A stretch of 51,767 nucleotides of DNA from an uncultured Eubacteriales bacterium (GCA_948514155.1 CAOQYA010000001.1:86828-138594); one strand, 5' to 3'. Positions 14,226 through 23,621 are shown, counted from the stretch's first letter. The notes: generated from the sequence alone by a model not told the origin. Numbers and translations: made by a program.

Positions 14226-15848
14226 ATGCAGGATATTGAGATTGCAAGAAGTGTTAAACTTAAAAGCATTGAAAGTGTTGGCAAAAGTTTGGGTCTAAAG
14301 AAAAACGACCTTCTTTGTTATGGCGAAAATATGGCCAAAATTGTTGGCGAATTTCAGCCGAAAGAAAACTCTAAACTCATTCTTGTGACGGCAATCAACC
14401 CCACCAAAGCGGGCGAGGGAAAGACGACTGTTGCAATCGGGCTTGCTGACGGGCTTAAGAGACTTGGCATAAATGTCTGCCTTGCACTTCGTGAGCCGTC
14501 TATGGGGCCGGTGTTTGGAATTAAAGGTGGGGCGACGGGCGGAGGCAGAGCGCAGATTGCGCCAATGGAGGAAATCAACCTGCATTTCACCGGCGACTTC
14601 CATGCAATAACTTCGGCAAACAACCTTCTTGCCGCACTGATTGATAATCACATCTTCCAAGGCAATGAACTAGGAATTAACCCCGAAGAAGTCAAGTTTC
14701 AGCGCTGCCTCGACGTGAACGACCGCGCACTTCGCGAAGTGACAGCAGGCGGGCGCAAGCAAAGTTTTGTTATCACCGCCGCAAGTGAGATTATGGCAAT
14801 TCTTTGCATGGCTGAGAACTTGCGAGATTTAAAAGTTAGGTTGGGAAACATTCTCGTTGGCATGAACTATGTCGGCCGGCCCGTGTATGCGAGAGACTTA
14901 AAAGCAGTGGAGGCGCTCACCATTCTTTTGAAGGACGCCTTAAAGCCAAATCTTGTGCAGACCCTGGAAGGCACGCCGGCGATTGTGCACTGCGGCCCGT
15001 TTGCAAACATCGCCCACGGCTGCAACAGTGTGCGAGCCACAAAAACGGCTTTGGCTCTTTCCGACTATGTTGTTACCGAGGCGGGTTTTGGTGCCGACCT
15101 TGGTGCCGAAAAATTTCTCGATTTTAAGTGCCGTGAGGCAGGACTTTCGCCAAGTGCAGTTGTGATTGTGTGCACAATAAGGGCACTAAAATTGCATGGC
15201 GGAGTGAAGTTTGAAGACCTCGGGAAAGAAAATCTCGACGCTCTCAAAAAGGGTTGCGAAAACCTAAAACGCCACATCAGCGTTATCAAAAATGTCTACA
15301 AACTTCCATATGTGGTCACGCTTAACAAGTTTACAGAGGACAGCGAAAAGGAAATCGCACTTCTTAAAAAACTTTTCAAAAACACTATTGTGGAAAACAA
15401 TGTTTGGGCCGATGGCGGCAATGGCGCGCTTGAACTTGGAAAAGAAGTTGTTAAGTGCTGCGAGAAAAAGGCTAAATTAAGCTTTGCCTACAAGAAGGAA
15501 GACAGCATCGAAAAGAAGATTGAAAGCATTGTTAAAAAAGTGTATGGCGGCAAGGGCATAACTCTTTCCGAAAAAGTCAAAAAAGAGCTCGCGTTTGCAA
15601 AAGCGCATGGCTTTGATAAGCTGCCGGTGATTATTGCAAAAACGCAATACAGCCTCAGCGCGGACGCAAAACTTCTTGGCGCGCCAAAAGGCTTTGTGGT
15701 GAATGTGGAAGATATTCAAATTCGTGCCGGCGCGGGATTTATCGTTGCGGTGTGCGGTAAAATGCTGCTGATGCCGGCGCTCTCCGCGCGGCCTGCCGCA
15801 CTCGGCATGAGTGTCGACGAAAACGAAATTATCTCCGGGCTCTTCTAA
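14226..15848 (+). CDS. fhs: Formate--tetrahydrofolate ligase
   Basis: This 540-residue protein joins formate to tetrahydrofolate with ATP, giving 10-formyl-THF for purine and one-carbon metabolism. The P-loop segment TKAGEGKTTVAIGLADGL and the strongly conserved REPSMGPVFGIKGGATGGGR and EINLHFTGDFHAI are present, as are DVNDRALR and the C-terminal EDIQIRAGAGFIVAV. The length is close to the family norm of about 556. TGGAGG lies 4 nt before the chosen ATG; an in-frame ATG at 14178 overlaps promoter sequence and would add residues atypical of the family. No other folate genes are adjacent. Confidence 0.95.
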   Translation: MQDIEIARSVKLKSIESVGKSLGLKKNDLLCYGENMAKIVGEFQPKENSKLILVTAINPTKAGEGKTTVAIGLADGLKRLGINVCLALREPSMGPVFGIKGGATGGGRAQIAPMEEINLHFTGDFHAITSANNLLAALIDNHIFQGNELGINPEEVKFQRCLDVNDRALREVTAGGRKQSFVITAASEIMAILCMAENLRDLKVRLGNILVGMNYVGRPVYARDLKAVEALTILLKDALKPNLVQTLEGTPAIVHCGPFANIAHGCNSVRATKTALALSDYVVTEAGFGADLGAEKFLDFKCREAGLSPSAVVIVCTIRALKLHGGVKFEDLGKENLDALKKGCENLKRHISVIKNVYKLPYVVTLNKFTEDSEKEIALLKKLFKNTIVENNVWADGGNGALELGKEVVKCCEKKAKLSFAYKKEDSIEKKIESIVKKVYGGKGITLSEKVKKELAFAKAHGFDKLPVIIAKTQYSLSADAKLLGAPKGFVVNVEDIQIRAGAGFIVAVCGKMLLMPALSARPAALGMSVDENEIISGLF

Positions 15849-15910
15849 ATGCTTTGAGAAAAATTTAAAATGTGCTATCATATATCTATATAAAGGAGAT
15901 GATATTTAAA

Positions 15911-16117
15911 ATGAAAATTACAAAACGATTTGATAAGAAAATGTGCCATGCAAGTGCTTGCCCGGCAGCGATGCAAGATGAAGAAGGAAACTACATCTTT
16001 ATCGGCGAGGACATGACAGGTAAACTTGACAACCTTGCAGATTTTGATGCAGGCATTGGCGAAAACGAAACAATCATTCGCGTGCCAAAAGAAGTTTTTG
16101 AGAGCATGACAAGATAG
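15911..16117 (+). CDS. Small Cys-motif protein, unknown function
   Basis: This 68-residue protein has an N-terminal CHASACPAAM (CX4CP) motif, then an acidic region around GNYIFIGEDMTGKL and an ending ETIIRVPKEVFESM. It is likely cytoplasmic. The pattern recalls small uncharacterised proteins with CxxxxCP then a strand and VRVP near the C-terminus, but I assign no function. It has its own promoter (TTGAGA, 16 bp, extended TATCAT). AAGGAG lies 12 nt before the ATG at 15911; an ATG three codons earlier directly abuts AGGAG, so it is less likely. Confidence 0.65.
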   Translation: MKITKRFDKKMCHASACPAAMQDEEGNYIFIGEDMTGKLDNLADFDAGIGENETIIRVPKEVFESMTR

Positions 16118-16148
16118 TTTTTCCTTAGATTTTTTCTAAGAGGCAACA

Positions 16149-16177
16149 AAAGGGCGGGTGGTCGCCCTTTTTATTTT
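16149..16177 (+). terminator. Rho-independent terminator
   Basis: AAAGGGCG (16149-16156), loop GGTGGT, CGCCCTTT (16163-16170), followed by T-rich sequence. A smaller hairpin, CTTAGA/TCTAAG, lies just upstream near 16123-16140. Confidence 0.75.
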
Positions 16178-16244
16178 TTATTTACTTGTTAAAAAATTAA
16201 AAATGTTTTAAAATATAAAGGAAGATTTTAATTGGAGGGCGTAT

Positions 16245-18674
16245 ATGTCTGCCGGACTTATTATCGGAATTTTATCGGGGCTTTTTGTGCTGCTGCTTGT
16301 GATTGGCTTTTTTGTCGGCTTTGCAAGGGGAGTTAAGCGCTCGGCGCTCGAACTTGGAATAACTTTTGTGGGAATTTTGATTGCAGGCTTTATCACTCCG
16401 GTTGTGACGAATGCTATCTTAGGCATCAATGTGACGGTGAACGGAGTGTCGTCCTCACTGCAAACATATTTTGTCAGTGTCCTTGCGGAAGACCCAACTT
16501 TTGGCGTGCTGCTTGAAAGTTCTTCAACACTAGCGGCATTCTTGGAAAAACTTCCAAGCGTCATGTTGTGTGCCGTTGTCTTTCTTGTGCTTAACATTCT
16601 TATTCGTGTTCTTGTTTACATCACATACAAAATCATTTCAGTGTGCTGCTTTAAATCTAAAAAAGAAGAGAAGGAACTTGGCCTCAAGCGCAATCGCTGG
16701 GTGGGCGGACTTATTGGCACATTTAAAATGCTGATGCTTGCGCTTGTTATCACCATGCCGCTCACAAGCCTTGTTAAACTTGTGGACAACAACTTGCAGG
16801 CCGCGCAAAGTTCGCTTTCGGCGGCGACGACAGTGGAAGAAGACTCAAGTGGCGACATTTTCTCTTCTCTTCCTCCAATTGTTAAGGATGTTGTTCATGG
16901 CGTCAACAAAAGTGCTTTCGGCGTGCTGAATGGTTGCGCCGGACTTGACGACTATATCTTCGATAACATTTCGCAATTTGAACTTAACGGCGAGAAGATT
17001 AAAGTTAGAAAGGAAATCAGTTCCTATATTGAAATTTACAGACAGGCAAGCGCCCTAAGCACAAGTGTGCAAAACATTAAGGACCTCGACTGGAACGCGC
17101 TCGACAAACTCTATGCAAATGCCTCCAAAAGCAAACTTTACACCTCGATAGGCCTTAATATCGTCGGCGAAATGATAGCAAACTATCCTAGCCTTATTTC
17201 GCTCTTTCCAGAACTTGGCGAGTTTGAGCAGATATTTGAAGACATCAAACTTGGCATGGCGGCAAAAGGCGATAAAGTTGCATATTTAAAATCGGACATC
17301 GACAATCTCTACAGGGCTATGAGCGCGCTTGGAAGAAGCGGATATCTTGACGAAGTGATTGTTGACGGCGAGCAGATTGATGTTACAAGCGCAATAACAA
17401 TACTTGCAAATGACTATTCTGACATTCTTGTCGGCATAATTGATAAATTGGGAGACATGAACATCTTGCGCGACGCATTGTCGCCAACGCTCGACTTTGC
17501 GCTTTCCAAAGTTTCGGGAACTGAAGTGGGCTCAATTTTCAAGGATGCCAACACTCAGATTTCAGACTGGAACTCGCTCAAGTCTCAACTTGTGACGCTT
17601 ATCTCCGAGTTCGGCGCTGTTAACAGCCTGATTGAAGACCAAGGCGTTAACCTGACCGAAATTATCTCCGACGCAATGAAGGTGCTGCTTGTTAAACAGA
17701 ATGTGCCAAGCATTCTTTCCAAGTTCGGCGGCATGCTTGACACTGTGGATGCTATGGAAATTTTCACCGACAGCCACGGCGATAAAATTTTGCCAAAAAT
17801 CTTCGCGCAACTGGGCGTGGGCGACCTTAGAGTTGTTGAGGGTGAAAGCATCAGCACATATAAAGGAGTGTTTGAGTTTATCGCGCCGGCGGCAAACAAT
17901 CTGATTTCGCTCGACCTATATAACACGGTCTCGAACGGCGCAGACTTTAATGCGATTTTGAAAAAGATAGCGTCCCGCCTTGCAAGCGAGAGAGTTGTTG
18001 GAGAGAATGGCATCACATATTCAACCTTCTTCATAGACACAATCTTGCCTATCTACAAAGTGACTGCAATCAAAGAGGCGGCAATTGACGAAATTGTGAA
18101 GATAAGCCAAACAAGTGGCCTTATCGATTTCAGCCTGCTGGAAGTAGAAGGCGACTTTAACGCATCATATGCAAACTGGGAAACAGACCTAAAATATCTC
18201 ACCCAAGCAATTTCGGCACTCGAGGCAAAACAGTTCGACGAAACTCAAACTATGCTCGATTTCATTCTTGCTGGCGGCAATATCAACGCGGCGCTTGATA
18301 AACTTTCTGCAAATGAGAGGGCGGAGATTGTTGAGCCAATCATGAACGCTAAGTCAACAAAGCCGCTTAAAGAGCAAATTGCAAGCACGGTGATTGACCA
18401 GTTCGTTGACGGCGAGACGGCTGAAGCGCTTAAGAATATCATTGTTCAGGGGCTTGAAGACGAGGAGACTTTGCAAAAGGTGGCCGATGTTGTTAAAGAA
18501 AACGAGCCAAAGATTTTGGAAGTTCTCGGCAAAGCCGAAGAATATGGCGTTAAGATTGAACTTTCACAGGAGAGCGCAAAATTGCTGAATGAAAAACTTG
18601 ACGCGCTTGAAGGTGTGGGACAAGAGACGATAAACAAACTTAAAGACCTGTTTAAACTGGGAGATAAAAATTGA
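16245..18674 (+). CDS. CvpA-like membrane protein with a very large extracytoplasmic helical region
   Basis: This 809-residue protein begins with a CvpA-family-like membrane part: helices at about residues 5-30 (IIGILSGLFVLLLVIGFFVG), 35-55, 103-125 and 155-175. The characteristic GFARGVKRSALELG follows the first helix. From about residue 190 it is soluble and mostly helical with no further hydrophobic segment, ending TINKLKDLFKLGDKN. CvpA proteins are normally about 160-180 residues, so this has more than 600 extra residues of unknown role. TTGGAGGG precedes the ATG. The stop overlaps the rsmH TTG start (TTGA), so the two are translationally coupled at the head of the division cluster. Confidence 0.75.
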   Translation: MSAGLIIGILSGLFVLLLVIGFFVGFARGVKRSALELGITFVGILIAGFITPVVTNAILGINVTVNGVSSSLQTYFVSVLAEDPTFGVLLESSSTLAAFLEKLPSVMLCAVVFLVLNILIRVLVYITYKIISVCCFKSKKEEKELGLKRNRWVGGLIGTFKMLMLALVITMPLTSLVKLVDNNLQAAQSSLSAATTVEEDSSGDIFSSLPPIVKDVVHGVNKSAFGVLNGCAGLDDYIFDNISQFELNGEKIKVRKEISSYIEIYRQASALSTSVQNIKDLDWNALDKLYANASKSKLYTSIGLNIVGEMIANYPSLISLFPELGEFEQIFEDIKLGMAAKGDKVAYLKSDIDNLYRAMSALGRSGYLDEVIVDGEQIDVTSAITILANDYSDILVGIIDKLGDMNILRDALSPTLDFALSKVSGTEVGSIFKDANTQISDWNSLKSQLVTLISEFGAVNSLIEDQGVNLTEIISDAMKVLLVKQNVPSILSKFGGMLDTVDAMEIFTDSHGDKILPKIFAQLGVGDLRVVEGESISTYKGVFEFIAPAANNLISLDLYNTVSNGADFNAILKKIASRLASERVVGENGITYSTFFIDTILPIYKVTAIKEAAIDEIVKISQTSGLIDFSLLEVEGDFNASYANWETDLKYLTQAISALEAKQFDETQTMLDFILAGGNINAALDKLSANERAEIVEPIMNAKSTKPLKEQIASTVIDQFVDGETAEALKNIIVQGLEDEETLQKVADVVKENEPKILEVLGKAEEYGVKIELSQESAKLLNEKLDALEGVGQETINKLKDLFKLGDKN

Positions 18675-19606
18675 CCGAATTTGTGCATGTGCCGGTGCTT
18701 CTTCATGAAGCAGTGGACGGACTTAAGATAAAGAAAGACGGAATATATGTGGACATGACCTGCGGAGGCGGAGGCCACAGCGCTTTAATTGCGTCAACGC
18801 TTGGAGAAGGCGGAAAACTTATCTGCTTCGACCAAGACGAGGAGGCGATTGCAGCGTGCAAAAGGCGGCTTTCGCCTTTTTCATGCGTAACTTTTATAAA
18901 TGAAAATTTTAAGAATGCAAAGTCGGATCTTGCCTTGCGCGGAATAACAAAAGTGGACGGAATTTTGGCTGACCTTGGTGTGAGTTCGCATCAGATAGAC
19001 ACGGCTGAGCGAGGGTTTTCTTTCCTCCATGACGGAAAACTTGATATGCGAATGAACAAAGCACAAGACCTTTCGGCTTTTGAGGTTGTTAACAAATATT
19101 CCAAAGAAAGATTAAAAGAAATCATTTTTAAGTATGGCGAAGAAAGTTTTGCGCCAAAGATTGCCGAAGCGATTGCCAGTGCAAGAAAGTTGCAGCCCAT
19201 TGAAACAACTTTGCAACTAAAAGAGATTGTTGAGAGCGTGTTCCCGAAAAAAATCATTTTCGGCAAGGGCGGCGTTTCCAAAAAGACATTTCAAGCGATA
19301 AGAATTGAGGTCAACGGCGAACTCGACATCTTGGAAGGTGCGGCAAAAGATTTTGTGAACTTGCTTGCTCCAGGCGGACGAGTTGCAATTATCACCTTCC
19401 ACAGCCTTGAAGACAGAATTATCAAAAATGTGTTTAAAGATTTCGCCACAGATTGCATTTGCCCGCCAAAAACACCAATCTGCATTTGCGGGCACAAGGC
19501 GGAAGGGAAAATTATAACCCGCAAGCCAATTTTGCCAAGCAGCGAGGAGATTTCACAAAACGACCGCTCACGCTCGGCCAAACTGCGTGTTTTTGAAAAA
19601 TTCTAG
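18671..19606 (+). CDS. rsmH: 16S rRNA (cytosine1402-N4)-methyltransferase
   Basis: This 311-residue SAM-dependent methyltransferase modifies C1402 of 16S rRNA in the decoding centre. Visible motifs are the opening VHVPVLLHEAVDGL, the SAM-binding YVDMTCGGGGHSA and ICFDQDEEAI, the strongly conserved ILADLGVSSHQID, and near the C-terminus AIITFHSLEDRIIK. The length is typical. It uses a TTG start (18671) with GGGAG 7 nt upstream, overlapping the stop of the CvpA-like gene. rsmH normally heads the dcw cluster before ftsL and ftsI; here two lipoprotein genes separate it from the FtsL-like gene. Confidence 0.95.
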   Translation: MTEFVHVPVLLHEAVDGLKIKKDGIYVDMTCGGGGHSALIASTLGEGGKLICFDQDEEAIAACKRRLSPFSCVTFINENFKNAKSDLALRGITKVDGILADLGVSSHQIDTAERGFSFLHDGKLDMRMNKAQDLSAFEVVNKYSKERLKEIIFKYGEESFAPKIAEAIASARKLQPIETTLQLKEIVESVFPKKIIFGKGGVSKKTFQAIRIEVNGELDILEGAAKDFVNLLAPGGRVAIITFHSLEDRIIKNVFKDFATDCICPPKTPICICGHKAEGKIITRKPILPSSEEISQNDRSRSAKLRVFEKF

Positions 19607-19648
19607 TTTGAACGAAGTCTGTCGAAGAAAAAATATCATGAAAAACTA

Positions 19649-19677
19649 TTGAATTTAACTCATTTCTGTGTTATTAT
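19649..19677 (+). promoter_or_regulatory. Promoter of the first lipoprotein gene
   Basis: TTGAAT (19649-19654), 17-bp spacer, TATTAT (19672-19677). GAGGG precedes the ATG at 19696. Confidence 0.6.
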
Positions 19678-19695
19678 TTTACTAAGAGGGAAAAC

Positions 19696-21399
19696 ATGAA
19701 AGATAAAAGAAAAAAGATACTCAAAAAATTTGCTCCTGTTGCTATCACAATGACTATCACTGCAACAATTCTTGCAGGCTGCAATCAAAACGGCGGGCAG
19801 ACCAATAAGCCTGTTGACCCGATTGACCCAAAGCCACCAATCACGCAGACGGAGATTAGTGTTGCGGAAGTTTTGGCGGATGTGGAAAGATATAACAATT
19901 TTGACTTTATGAGCAGCCTGAGCGATGTTGCTGTGAATGTTGTGGAGAAAAATGTTGAAGACGAAGAGGCAACCCCGCTCAGTTTTGCAATTGAAAATGA
20001 CAACTTTGTTGTTGTTGCAGAAAACGAGAACGGAAGTTTTACATCAGTTACACTTCCGCTATCAGAGCAGTGCAAAAACTATGTGAAAAACAACACAACA
20101 AAACAAAACCTTGTTCTTCGCACTGCAGGGCTTTTGGCTTCTGATATGATTAAAGAAAGCGAAAAAGATGCAACAATCAAAAAAATCACAGATGCAATTG
20201 AAGAAATTGAAACAAATGTTGCCGGCATAAATGATGCTCAGCCAAGCCAAATAAACGATTATGTGGCTGAAGGCGAAGAAGTTAATCTTTCAAAACTTTT
20301 CGAAGATAAGCGTTCGATAGCGTATATCAGAGAAGATAATTCAGTTGTTGCATTTGTGTTTGACGAAGATAAATGCAAAATGACAATGAAGCATTTTGTT
20401 GTTGAGGGGGCGGAGAACATGACAAATGCAGAGATTGTTGCCGAGATTATAAACGGCACCGCAACCACAGCCTCAACAAACTTAAGATTTGACGAAGACT
20501 ACACTCTTCCGCCACTCCAAAAGCCAATCGTTGAAACGATTACAGTTGGCGAAATATTCGACCAAAACTTTGCAAACCTTTCATTCGACGCGGATATCGA
20601 AGCGGCGTTCCAAAAACTTTATAACACAGGCTATAAAAATGCAACAGGAACAACTCTTTTCTATAATTTAGACACAGATAAAAGCCAATTGAGGATCTTC
20701 TTTAACCTTTATAGAAGTGAAATGAATTCTCTTGTAGAAATTTATATGACTACACCGGAAATACTATTAGATCTTGAGCATGGCGTTAAATCAACAATTT
20801 TAAATAAAGCACTGTTGGATCAAAATGCGCGTGTGGAAAAAGATAATCAAACATCGATTTTAAATCAGATCAATGAGACAATAATTAATATTTCTTTGGA
20901 GATACAAGAATTTGCGAATTTGACTGCTAAAGAAATAAAAACAAACAGTTATGGCCGAAACAGCACAGAAGTTATGAATTCGTTTGACTATGCAAAAAAA
21001 CTTTTCCCTGGAAAAGAAATTGTCGCAGCGTATGTGGGAGATATGAGCGCTAGAGATTATGACTCGCAAAATTTTGGGACAGGTTATATGTGTGGCTTTG
21101 ATATTGCAGTTTGCTATATGGAAGGCGATGATATTTCAATTTTTAAATCGAAAATTTTAGTTCCTTGGTATACTAACTCAACCAATCAAACTTTGTATGA
21201 GTCATTTTTAAAAGGAACTGAAGGACAAACTTATAAACTGCAAAATAGTGAGACAATAATAGTTTCAAAACCAACAATTATGAAAGAGCAAAACGCAGGC
21301 GCGGTGTCCTATAACATCTCGCTTCCAGTGGATGTGATAGGTGATGTAGGCAAAACATATGAAATGGTTGACGCAGTTTCGCAAACTTTCGCTAAATAA
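19696..21399 (+). CDS. Large lipoprotein, unknown function
   Basis: This 567-residue protein has a lipoprotein signal: a basic N-terminus (MKDKRKKILKKF), a hydrophobic core and the lipobox ILAGC, giving a lipidated Cys at about residue 29. A Pro/Gln linker (NKPVDPIDPKPPITQTE) follows. Two similarly starting segments (EISVAEVLADVERYNNFDF and ETITVGEIFDQNFANLSFD) suggest a duplicated domain of about 250 residues; this is an eye alignment only. It is predicted to be anchored on the outer face of the membrane. Its position between rsmH and the FtsL-like gene suggests an envelope or division role (inference). Confidence 0.75.
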   Translation: MKDKRKKILKKFAPVAITMTITATILAGCNQNGGQTNKPVDPIDPKPPITQTEISVAEVLADVERYNNFDFMSSLSDVAVNVVEKNVEDEEATPLSFAIENDNFVVVAENENGSFTSVTLPLSEQCKNYVKNNTTKQNLVLRTAGLLASDMIKESEKDATIKKITDAIEEIETNVAGINDAQPSQINDYVAEGEEVNLSKLFEDKRSIAYIREDNSVVAFVFDEDKCKMTMKHFVVEGAENMTNAEIVAEIINGTATTASTNLRFDEDYTLPPLQKPIVETITVGEIFDQNFANLSFDADIEAAFQKLYNTGYKNATGTTLFYNLDTDKSQLRIFFNLYRSEMNSLVEIYMTTPEILLDLEHGVKSTILNKALLDQNARVEKDNQTSILNQINETIINISLEIQEFANLTAKEIKTNSYGRNSTEVMNSFDYAKKLFPGKEIVAAYVGDMSARDYDSQNFGTGYMCGFDIAVCYMEGDDISIFKSKILVPWYTNSTNQTLYESFLKGTEGQTYKLQNSETIIVSKPTIMKEQNAGAVSYNISLPVDVIGDVGKTYEMVDAVSQTFAK

Positions 21400-21413
21400 C
21401 AACATAATTCGAC

Positions 21414-21441
21414 AAGCCTCGGGATTTCCGAGGCTTTACTT
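21414..21441 (+). terminator. Hairpin terminator after the first lipoprotein gene
   Basis: AAGCCTCGG (21414-21422), loop GATTT, CCGAGGCTT (21428-21436), then a T-rich tail. This separates the first lipoprotein transcript from the next promoter. Confidence 0.75.
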
Positions 21442-21521
21442 TTGTAAAGAAATGTGATATTTTTACAAAAATCACTGAATTTTGTAAAAAATTCAAATAT
21501 GCGAAGCGTTCGCCAAAATAA

Positions 21522-21550
21522 TTGATTTTTTGCAGTCTTTTAGTTATAAT
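21522..21550 (+). promoter_or_regulatory. Near-consensus promoter, predicted leaderless lipoprotein mRNA
   Basis: TTGATT (21522-21527), 17-bp spacer, a perfect TATAAT (21545-21550), then AAAAGG and GTG at 21557. The start codon lies 6 nt after the -10. Confidence 0.7.
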
Positions 21551-21556
21551 AAAAGG

Positions 21557-23386
21557 GTGAAGAACAAATTTCTCAAACTTTTTCAAATCTTCTTTATGCT
21601 GATTTTCTGCATAACTCTTTCTGCGTGCATGGGAATGGACCCAGAATTTAAGCCGGAAGAGGGCGACGACTTTGAAGATGTTGACCAAATTGAAAATGAA
21701 ACCGGAGGAATAAGCCTCAAAGGTGCCAAAGTTTTAAGAAAGCCGCTGAATTATAATTTTGATGAGAGTGTGCCGAAAGATGATGACGGCCTTGATTTCT
21801 ATACAAGTTTAGCAAGCGATATCACAAGTTACTTGTTTTATACTTACGGAAACTTCAACTCTTCTTTAGAAGCCCGACCAAATATTTTTCAGGCTTTTTA
21901 TGAAGTAACAAACAATGAAACGGCTGGTATGTTGGCAGCAGGTTTTGTTCAACAACCAGATGACTTCTTATATTTCTACGACGCAATTCGTTATCAAATT
22001 GTGAAAGCAGAGCCTGTGTATAGCACCGAAGACGAAACGGACGAAAGCAGAGAAATTATTTCATATAAAGTGACGGCCGACACATCTAAGGCATGGAATT
22101 GGAGTTTGGGTGTTGCCAATCAAGATTATAAAGCGTTAATATCTGCATATTATCCAGATGAAGGCAATTTAGAAACAAACTTAAACTTTATCGAGAATGA
22201 AATAGATATCGAAGACTTTAGATATCGTTTCTTTAACGAATATTATAGCGAAGGCGAGTTCACCGGAATGGACTTATTCGATGCGACAAAATTCCAACAA
22301 GCCTATGTTAATTCTGACTACATCGACGCTATGACATATGCAATCTATTCGCTGGTGCTGGGGCTGAAGCCAAATCAGATTTCAGTTTCCTATTCGGGCG
22401 GGCTTCCAAAGGTTGAGGTTGCGGGCTACAATGCTGTTCCGGGTGACGAGGAAAAAACAAGTGTTAAACTTGCGCTTGCTGACAGGAAAAATCTCTTCCA
22501 TGAACTTAGCCCATATGTCGGCTTGACGGAGAGAAATAAAGAAGCAATTGTTGACTTTATTCTTTCAGATGTTATTGGAGAGAGCGCACAAACCCGCAAC
22601 ACTTTGGTTGATTATCACTATGAAGATGTGGTCGACGCGATTGTGAGATATTGCGGAACTAAAACTGAAATTGGAACTTCGAATGGAGAGACTGGCGAGG
22701 ACTCAACAACTGTCGGCGACAGTTTTATGGCTTCCGAAGTTGTGGACTTTCCTTACACATCGTTCTTCTCGTCCTTGGAAGGGGATCCGTTCGCCAAGAC
22801 TGGTGCGCACGAATATCAAAGCGTTGTGTTTATGCCAAGTAAAGAGATTGAGATTTCTGATATCTGGCTCGATTTCAAATATGACTATGGCAAGGATGGC
22901 GACCAAATTTTCGACCCTACAAAGTTTTTAGAAATCGAAGTTTCCATGCGTTGGAACAAGGGCGACGGCTCGCCAATCAAAGAAATGAAAAAGAAGATTA
23001 AAGTCTTCGACGGCCCAGCCGACCCGGGCGAGGACGGAACGACAGTTGAGTTTGAACTTGACGCACCAGTTATGCAAGGCGGTTTTGGCGAACCCGTTAA
23101 GATTGGCCAGTTCCAGTGCCCGGAGCCTTTGAAACCTAAAGAGGGCGAGAGAGTTGTCACCCTTAATGGCTTCACCGATGCAAGGCGATATTACAAAGTG
23201 CTTGAGGCTTCCACCTATGGTGGCTATGGAGTTTTGGACGAGAGCAGAATTTCGGGAAGTTATTTTGAGATTGCATTCAACGTTGCAAAAACTCCGGGAG
23301 ACAACACCACAAACTATGCGTTCTACACGGCGGTGTCGCAATTCTTTGAGCCGCCGGAACATCCGGACGACCCGGAGTGGCAATAG
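21557..23386 (+). CDS. Large acidic lipoprotein, unknown function
   Basis: This 609-residue protein starts at GTG 21557 with a lipoprotein signal (KNKFLKLFQIFFMLIFCITL) and lipobox LSAC. The mature part is strongly acidic at first (KPEEGDDFEDVDQIENE). An alpha-rich central region follows, and the last 170 residues look beta-rich (EVSMRWNKGDG, YFEIAFNVAK). I recognise no family. An upstream ATG at 21530 is in frame but lies inside the promoter spacer, so it cannot be used from that promoter. The gene is followed by a 170-bp multi-hairpin region, then the FtsL-positioned gene. Confidence 0.75.
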   Translation: MKNKFLKLFQIFFMLIFCITLSACMGMDPEFKPEEGDDFEDVDQIENETGGISLKGAKVLRKPLNYNFDESVPKDDDGLDFYTSLASDITSYLFYTYGNFNSSLEARPNIFQAFYEVTNNETAGMLAAGFVQQPDDFLYFYDAIRYQIVKAEPVYSTEDETDESREIISYKVTADTSKAWNWSLGVANQDYKALISAYYPDEGNLETNLNFIENEIDIEDFRYRFFNEYYSEGEFTGMDLFDATKFQQAYVNSDYIDAMTYAIYSLVLGLKPNQISVSYSGGLPKVEVAGYNAVPGDEEKTSVKLALADRKNLFHELSPYVGLTERNKEAIVDFILSDVIGESAQTRNTLVDYHYEDVVDAIVRYCGTKTEIGTSNGETGEDSTTVGDSFMASEVVDFPYTSFFSSLEGDPFAKTGAHEYQSVVFMPSKEIEISDIWLDFKYDYGKDGDQIFDPTKFLEIEVSMRWNKGDGSPIKEMKKKIKVFDGPADPGEDGTTVEFELDAPVMQGGFGEPVKIGQFQCPEPLKPKEGERVVTLNGFTDARRYYKVLEASTYGGYGVLDESRISGSYFEIAFNVAKTPGDNTTNYAFYTAVSQFFEPPEHPDDPEWQ

Positions 23387-23557
23387 GAAATTTCTGCGCT
23401 TTTAGCTTGTTTTCGGGCAAGCCCGAAAAGCTGTGCGCGGATGTTTGAAATTTCCTTTTCGCGGCCAAACGAAAATCGCGCTACGCTGGCGATTTTGCCG
23501 CGCATTTGCCCAAAAAATGTCTCATTTTTTTGGGGGCCGCCATCCGAAGCGGAAATT
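23387..23557 (+). other. Multi-hairpin intergenic element (three long stems)
   Basis: Three consecutive stem-loops fill the gap after the lipoprotein gene. (1) GGAAATTTC (23387-23395) pairs with GAAATTTCC (23447-23455), enclosing TTTTCGGGC/GCCCGAAAA (23410-23418/23421-23429). (2) CGCGGC (23460-23465) pairs with GCCGCG (23497-23502), enclosing AAAATCGC/GCGATTTT (23472-23479/23489-23496). (3) CCCAAAAAATG pairs with CATTTTTTTGGG (23509-23519/23523-23534). AATTTCTGC (23389-23397) can alternatively pair with GCGGAAATT (23549-23557). It may be a read-through attenuator, an RNA-processing signal or a repeat element. There is no open reading frame of note. Confidence 0.6.
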
Positions 23558-23621
23558 CTAAGCGAATAGGACGATATAAAACTATAGTTGAACAAATATT
23601 TCACAGGGGACAAGCGTATAT

